Assembly (NCBI GenBank): GCA_964575895.1
Contig: CAZNTE010000001.1
Location: forward strand, 113,151-177,150
DNA from: Gudongella sp964575895
GTDB taxonomy: Bacteria; Bacillota; Clostridia; Tissierellales; Tissierellaceae
Direction: 5' to 3'
DNA length: 64,000 nucleotides
Below, one piece after another: positions 61,099-64,000 of the stretch. How positions within the stretch are numbered: the first letter of the stretch is position 1; each line of letters begins with the position of its first letter. Under the pieces are notes generated by a model, which made no database searches, had not been told where the DNA came from, and saw only the letters and a list, made by a program, of their open reading frames with translations. A program made the position numbers and the translations under genes.

Positions 61099-61257
61099 TT
61101 AGTCCTCATCTTCAAATAAGTCTTCAGCACATTCGCTGCAGAAATATCCTGAGTAGACCGAATCCATTTCTGCTGTGGCAATCAAAGTGGATATGAAGTT
61201 ACCTAGATCTGTTACACAAAGCTTGCCACAGTTTTTACATTCCATTTGAATCTGCAT
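61099..61257 (-). CDS. Small zinc-ribbon protein
   Basis: The 52-residue protein has CKNCGKLC near the start and CSEC near the end, a likely zinc ribbon, with an acidic tail ECAEDLFEDED. The start (MQIQMECKNC) follows GAGGAGGTG; the longer frame to 61290 begins inside the upstream gene. It overlaps the HTH gene by 23 bases. The function is unknown; small zinc proteins of this sort are common beside satellite primases. Confidence 0.7.
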   Translation of the reverse strand: MQIQMECKNCGKLCVTDLGNFISTLIATAEMDSVYSGYFCSECAEDLFEDED

Positions 61258-61462
61258 CCTGCTCACCTCCTCTAGGTCTTTCAGAGCCATCCAACTGGCT
61301 AAGCAGCTCCAATAGTTTCTCGTAGTTGATAAATGCTTTTTTCCCTACATAGATAACAGGGAGCTTACCATCCTTTAGAAGAAGCCTTATGGCATGTTCA
61401 GGCAGGATGCCTTTCTTGGCTACTTCCCTTACAGTAAGCATTGTGGGTTTGTTCTCTTTCAA
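61235..61462 (-). CDS. Excisionase-like HTH (MerR/AlpA type) protein
   Basis: The ~75-residue protein has LTVREVAKKGILPEHAIRLLL, a DNA-binding helix pair as in excisionase and AlpA-type proteins, followed by GKLPVIYVGKKAFINYEKL. I use the TTG at 61462, 8 bases after AAAGGAG; an ATG at 61441 is an alternative. It heads the leftward operon and faces the XRE gene across 300 bases of control region. It may serve as recombination directionality factor or activator of the primase operon. Confidence 0.75.
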   Translation of the reverse strand: MKENKPTMLTVREVAKKGILPEHAIRLLLKDGKLPVIYVGKKAFINYEKLLELLSQLDGSERPRGGEQDADSNGM

Positions 61463-61591
61463 TTTGTCCACTCCTTTCAATAAATTATGGTGTTGGTCTT
61501 CCCAGCCTTATAGGAAAGCTTCTAGTCCAGGCAGGGAACTCACAGTAGAGAAAGATAAGAGAAGAGAAGTTTAAGGATCATTCCCATCAAC

Positions 61592-61612
61592 AATCTCTCA
61601 TAAAGTGAGATT
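61592..61612 (+). promoter_or_regulatory. Operator-like dyad upstream of the HTH gene
   Basis: AATCTC-N9-GAGATT is a 21-base imperfect dyad in the divergent control region. A GTGAGAGG and an AATCTCAC repeat of the same half-site occur at 61637-61644 and 61698-61705. These are candidate sites for the XRE repressor controlling the leftward operon. Confidence 0.5.
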
Positions 61613-61712
61613 TCTAATTTAATAATACAACATTAGGTGAGAGGTGTCAATGCTAAAAGTCACACAAAGTTAGATAAAATTAGAATAACTTAAAATAAAT
61701 CTCACAATATGT

Positions 61713-61741
61713 TTGACAATACTCACTGATGGTGATATTAT
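61713..61741 (+). promoter_or_regulatory. XRE repressor promoter with internal dyad
   Basis: TTGACA at 61713-61718 and TATTAT at 61736-61741 are 17 bases apart. TCAC-TGATG-GTGA (61723-61735) lies between them and could be an operator for autoregulation. Confidence 0.65.
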
Positions 61742-61780
61742 TAACTCAAGAAAGACAACAATACTAAATGAGGTGAGATG

Positions 61781-62212
61781 ATGTTTGCTGAAAGGTTAAA
61801 AGTATTAAGAGCGGAAAAGGGGTTAACCCAGGTGGAACTGGCAGATATGCTGGGAGTATCTAAAGGGACTGTAGGTATGTGGGAAACAGGAAAGAGAATG
61901 CCTGGCTTTGAGACTCTGGATGAAATGACTAGAATATTTGAAAGGAGAATGGACTACATCCTTGGCTATTCCAACGACACCACTTCTCCAATCCTTACTG
62001 ATGAAGGCATAGACCAGCTTGGCACTTGGCTTGTGGAGGATGATTATACTGAAATTGTCTATTCCTTTCTAAGGCTTGATTATTACGGTCAGGAGGCAGT
62101 GGAGAGTCTTATAAGGGCAGAGACAAGAAGGTGTAAGGACCAAGGGACTTTGAAATCAAGGGATGACTTCCAGGCAATGGTTAAGGTAAATGTAGTGATT
62201 GAAGAGGAATAG
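61781..62212 (+). CDS. XRE-family repressor
   Basis: The 143-residue protein has an N-terminal Cro/CI helix-turn-helix (FAERLKVLRAEKGLTQVELA, then MLGVSKGTVGMWETGKR). The rest is acidic and could be for oligomerisation or ligand sensing. I use the ATG at 61781, after AGGTGA; the adjacent ATG at 61778 is too close. Divergence from the HTH gene is typical of satellite switch regions. Confidence 0.88.
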   Translation: MFAERLKVLRAEKGLTQVELADMLGVSKGTVGMWETGKRMPGFETLDEMTRIFERRMDYILGYSNDTTSPILTDEGIDQLGTWLVEDDYTEIVYSFLRLDYYGQEAVESLIRAETRRCKDQGTLKSRDDFQAMVKVNVVIEEE

Positions 62213-62257
62213 GAGAAGTTTGGAAGCTGTTTTTATTTGCAGCTTCTTCTCTCTTTT
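62213..62257 (+). terminator. Terminator after the repressor gene
   Basis: GAAGCTG (62223-62229) pairs with CAGCTTC (62240-62246) and further outer pairs, followed by TTCTCTCTTTT. Confidence 0.65.
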
Positions 62258-62390
62258 AGGTGCTATTAAAACCATATCAAAACCCTTGATAAAGCTTGAT
62301 ATTATGCGGGTTTAGAGGTAATATGTGACACTAATAGGAAGAAAGTTTCTACCTATAATAATAGAAAATCTTTAGAAAGGAGTGCATAGG

Positions 62391-63263
62391 ATGCTACTGG
62401 GTGAAGCCTGCGAAAGGTTTAATGATTATTTAGAAAGCATAGACAGAAGTCCAATGACTATCGAGAGGTATATGAGAGACATGGTCTTTATTAGAAAGTA
62501 TTTGGAGGCAAAAGCCAATGGACCAGTGTTTGTGGATGAAATCACAGAAAAGGATCTGGAAGACTTTATGAGATACCTAAAAGATGTAAGGCAGTTTGCT
62601 CCAAGCAGTAGGAGCAGGTACTTTTACACCTTAAGAAGCTTTTATAAGTTTGCGACCAAGAAGGATATCGTAGAGAAGGATATTGCTGCAAAACTGGACA
62701 CCATAAAGATGCCACAGAAGGAAAGAGTTTACCTGACAGAAGAGGAAGTGATGCAGGTGGCAGATGCAATTGATATCTACCTAATTAAGCTCATCGTGTT
62801 ATTTCTTTTTAACACAGGGTTAAGGATTTCAGAATGCAGAGGCCTTCAAATTGAAGATGTAGATTTGGAGAAGAGGATCATTTATGTAATAGAAGGAAAG
62901 AACAAGAAGGATAGGGTAGTTCCAATAAACAACAACCTTTATGGACTCTTGGTTGACTATATTGAAAATCACAGAGATGCACCAGAGTCCAACTACTTCT
63001 TTGCAACAAGCCAATCGGGTACAGGGAGCATTTCCTATCCTCACATAAGCCTTACCTTAAGGGAAGCAGCACAGAAGGCTGGAATAAAGAAACAGGTGAC
63101 TTGCCATATATTAAGGCACTCCTTTGCTTCTGCCCTTGTGAAAAAGAAAGTAGGCCTTGTGGAGATTCAAAAGCTCTTAGGACATTCTAACCTGACTGTG
63201 ACATCCATTTATACCCACACCAGCATGGATGCCCTATCAGAAGCGGTAAATACACTAAACTAA
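62391..63263 (+). CDS. Tyrosine recombinase (integrase)
   Basis: The 290-residue protein has an N-terminal SAM-like domain (FNDYLESIDRSPMTIERYMR) and a catalytic domain with Arg in LFNTGLRISECRGL, HILRHSF (His-x-x-Arg), LLGHSNLTVTSIY, and the nucleophile Tyr in SIYTHT. All catalytic residues are in place. ATG at 62391 is 9 bases after AAAGGAG; the GTG at 62382 lies in that site. It probably mediates integration of the island. No att site was recognised. Confidence 0.93.
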   Translation: MLLGEACERFNDYLESIDRSPMTIERYMRDMVFIRKYLEAKANGPVFVDEITEKDLEDFMRYLKDVRQFAPSSRSRYFYTLRSFYKFATKKDIVEKDIAAKLDTIKMPQKERVYLTEEEVMQVADAIDIYLIKLIVLFLFNTGLRISECRGLQIEDVDLEKRIIYVIEGKNKKDRVVPINNNLYGLLVDYIENHRDAPESNYFFATSQSGTGSISYPHISLTLREAAQKAGIKKQVTCHILRHSFASALVKKKVGLVEIQKLLGHSNLTVTSIYTHTSMDALSEAVNTLN

Positions 63264-63278
63264 GAAGGGAGGAAGGAC

Positions 63279-64000
63279 ATGGCGCTTATAGAATGCAAGG
63301 AACCTGTATTTGATAGAAAGGTAAACAAGGTTCTGGAACTATTAGAAGAAGGAAAAGACAAGGAGACCATAGCAGAGGACTTAGGGTATACCAATCCCAT
63401 ATCCCTTGACAATTACATGAGAAGAAGAAACTTTGCATGGGAGTCCAGACAGAAAAAATATGTACCAGCTTCTGAAAAGTATTCAGCCCAGGGTAGGAAC
63501 AATATACTCAAACTAAAGGGAATATCCAAAGCTGCACTTGTAATTTCACTCTTTACAGAAGATGGAGCAGATCCTAGGGATATTGCAGAACAAACTGGAT
63601 TTGTAAGCCACAATGACATGGCAGTCTATATGAAAAGAAAAGGCTATGAGTGGAATACAAAAAAGGCAAACTACGTGAAGGCAAATACAGAAGATGAAGA
63701 CGGTGAATCAAATACAAGCCAGATTAATGTTGGGTCAGAAGCAATGGAAGAAATTCTAAGAGAAATACTTCAGGGGATAAATGACTTAAAAGGCGGAAAG
63801 AAGAAGGGGAAAGGAAAGAAGGAAATTGGTGAAGAGGCATCAGAGATACCCAGATACATTGTAAACGGTAGCTATGGCACCAAAGCAGTGAGGATGAATT
63901 CAGTCCTTGACCACATGATCACAGCCTTTAGCAAGGAGAAGTATATTTCCCAAAGGGAGATAGTGGAAGTAGCCATTGTGGAATTCTTTCTGAAATATGG
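63279..64000 (+). CDS. Protein with duplicated DNA-binding-like repeat, cut by window end
   Basis: The frame is open from the ATG at 63279 (GGGAGGAAGG site) to the end of the window, 240 residues so far. Residues 17-64 and 88-135 align without gaps with about 14 identities: each has E-x-G-x-D, then IAE-x-x-G and Y-M-x-R, then a Trp and YV-x-A. Each looks like a small helix-turn-helix unit. A glycine-lysine-rich linker (KGGKKKGKGKKE) follows, then a segment GTKAVRMNSVLDHMI and KYISQREIVEVAIVEFFL that resembles a ribbon-helix-helix. It is adjacent to the integrase and could be a partner in recombination or partitioning. I do not recognise a named family. Confidence 0.6.
   Translation, partial: MALIECKEPVFDRKVNKVLELLEEGKDKETIAEDLGYTNPISLDNYMRRRNFAWESRQKKYVPASEKYSAQGRNNILKLKGISKAALVISLFTEDGADPRDIAEQTGFVSHNDMAVYMKRKGYEWNTKKANYVKANTEDEDGESNTSQINVGSEAMEEILREILQGINDLKGGKKKGKGKKEIGEEASEIPRYIVNGSYGTKAVRMNSVLDHMITAFSKEKYISQREIVEVAIVEFFLKY

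Noticed and set aside
56133..64000. attL/attR of the island
   Set aside because: The right end is outside the window, and no repeat pair or tRNA target can be defined.
1..64000. CRISPR arrays, rRNA and tRNA genes
   Set aside because: No regularly spaced repeats, rRNA segments or tRNA-like cloverleafs were noticed; tRNA detection by eye is not exhaustive.

Overview
The window is an AT-rich, almost gapless stretch of a chromosome from an anaerobic low-GC Gram-positive bacterium of the class Clostridia. The evidence is the Clostridia-type division cluster with a DUF881 pair and small basic protein, T-box controlled tRNA synthetases, an RNase J gene, and a complete reductive-branch Stickland operon for ornithine. 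The ornithine operon, the sigma-54 activator beside it and the gene content resemble Tissierellales or related amino-acid fermenters. This placement is an inference from gene content only.

Region 1 (1-13.5 kb) holds the end of an M16-family peptidase-like gene, lgt, and the division and cell wall cluster mraZ-rsmH-ftsL-PBP-mraY-murD-ftsW-murG-ftsQ-DUF881-DUF881-sbp-ftsZ, followed by nrdR. murE, murF, ftsA and the sporulation trio spoIIGA-sigE-sigG, which often sit inside or just after this cluster, are absent here. Region 2 (14-23.5 kb) is a sigma-54 activator, a textbook -24/-12 promoter, and ord-ortA-ortB-oraS-oraE-reactivase-orr. Together these genes turn L-ornithine into acetyl-CoA and D-alanine.

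Region 3 (23.5-45.7 kb) is housekeeping. It contains rarA; asnS and leuS, each behind its own T-box leader; a DegV protein; an SDR threonine dehydrogenase; an iscR-iscS-iscU iron-sulfur operon with a perfect dyad between promoter and start; an AI-2E family permease; alaS; ireB; an aldo/keto reductase with an iron-sulfur tail; ruvX; a DUF1292 gene; fur; RNase J; a two-gene LysO exporter; queT; the tRNA-modification pair trmR/trhP2; and udk.

Region 4 (46-50.5 kb) is a short type IV pilus operon (pilB-pilT-pilC-pilin) that stops abruptly after one small pilin. Region 5 (50.5-56.3 kb) is an accessory patch: an orphan rve-type transposase, a uracil-DNA-glycosylase-like gene, an unknown gene, a DUF2971 gene broken by a single amber codon, and an IS256-family element whose inverted repeats and target duplication can be read directly.

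Region 6 (56.3 kb to the window end) is the most unusual part. It looks like a phage satellite or integrative island. One strand carries an excisionase-like HTH gene, a zinc-ribbon gene, a P4-type primase-helicase and an HK97-fold capsid gene that starts at the mature domain. The other strand carries an XRE repressor, a tyrosine integrase and a protein with a duplicated DNA-binding-like unit. Between primase and capsid lies a symmetrical set of four 7-bp repeats flanking an AT-rich core, which resembles the replication origins of phage-inducible islands. Two cos-like segments lie beyond the capsid gene. No portal, protease, terminase or tail gene is visible. A capsid gene alone with its own replicase and cos-like DNA is the best candidate for something undescribed here. 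The island runs off the right end of the window, so its attachment sites cannot be defined.
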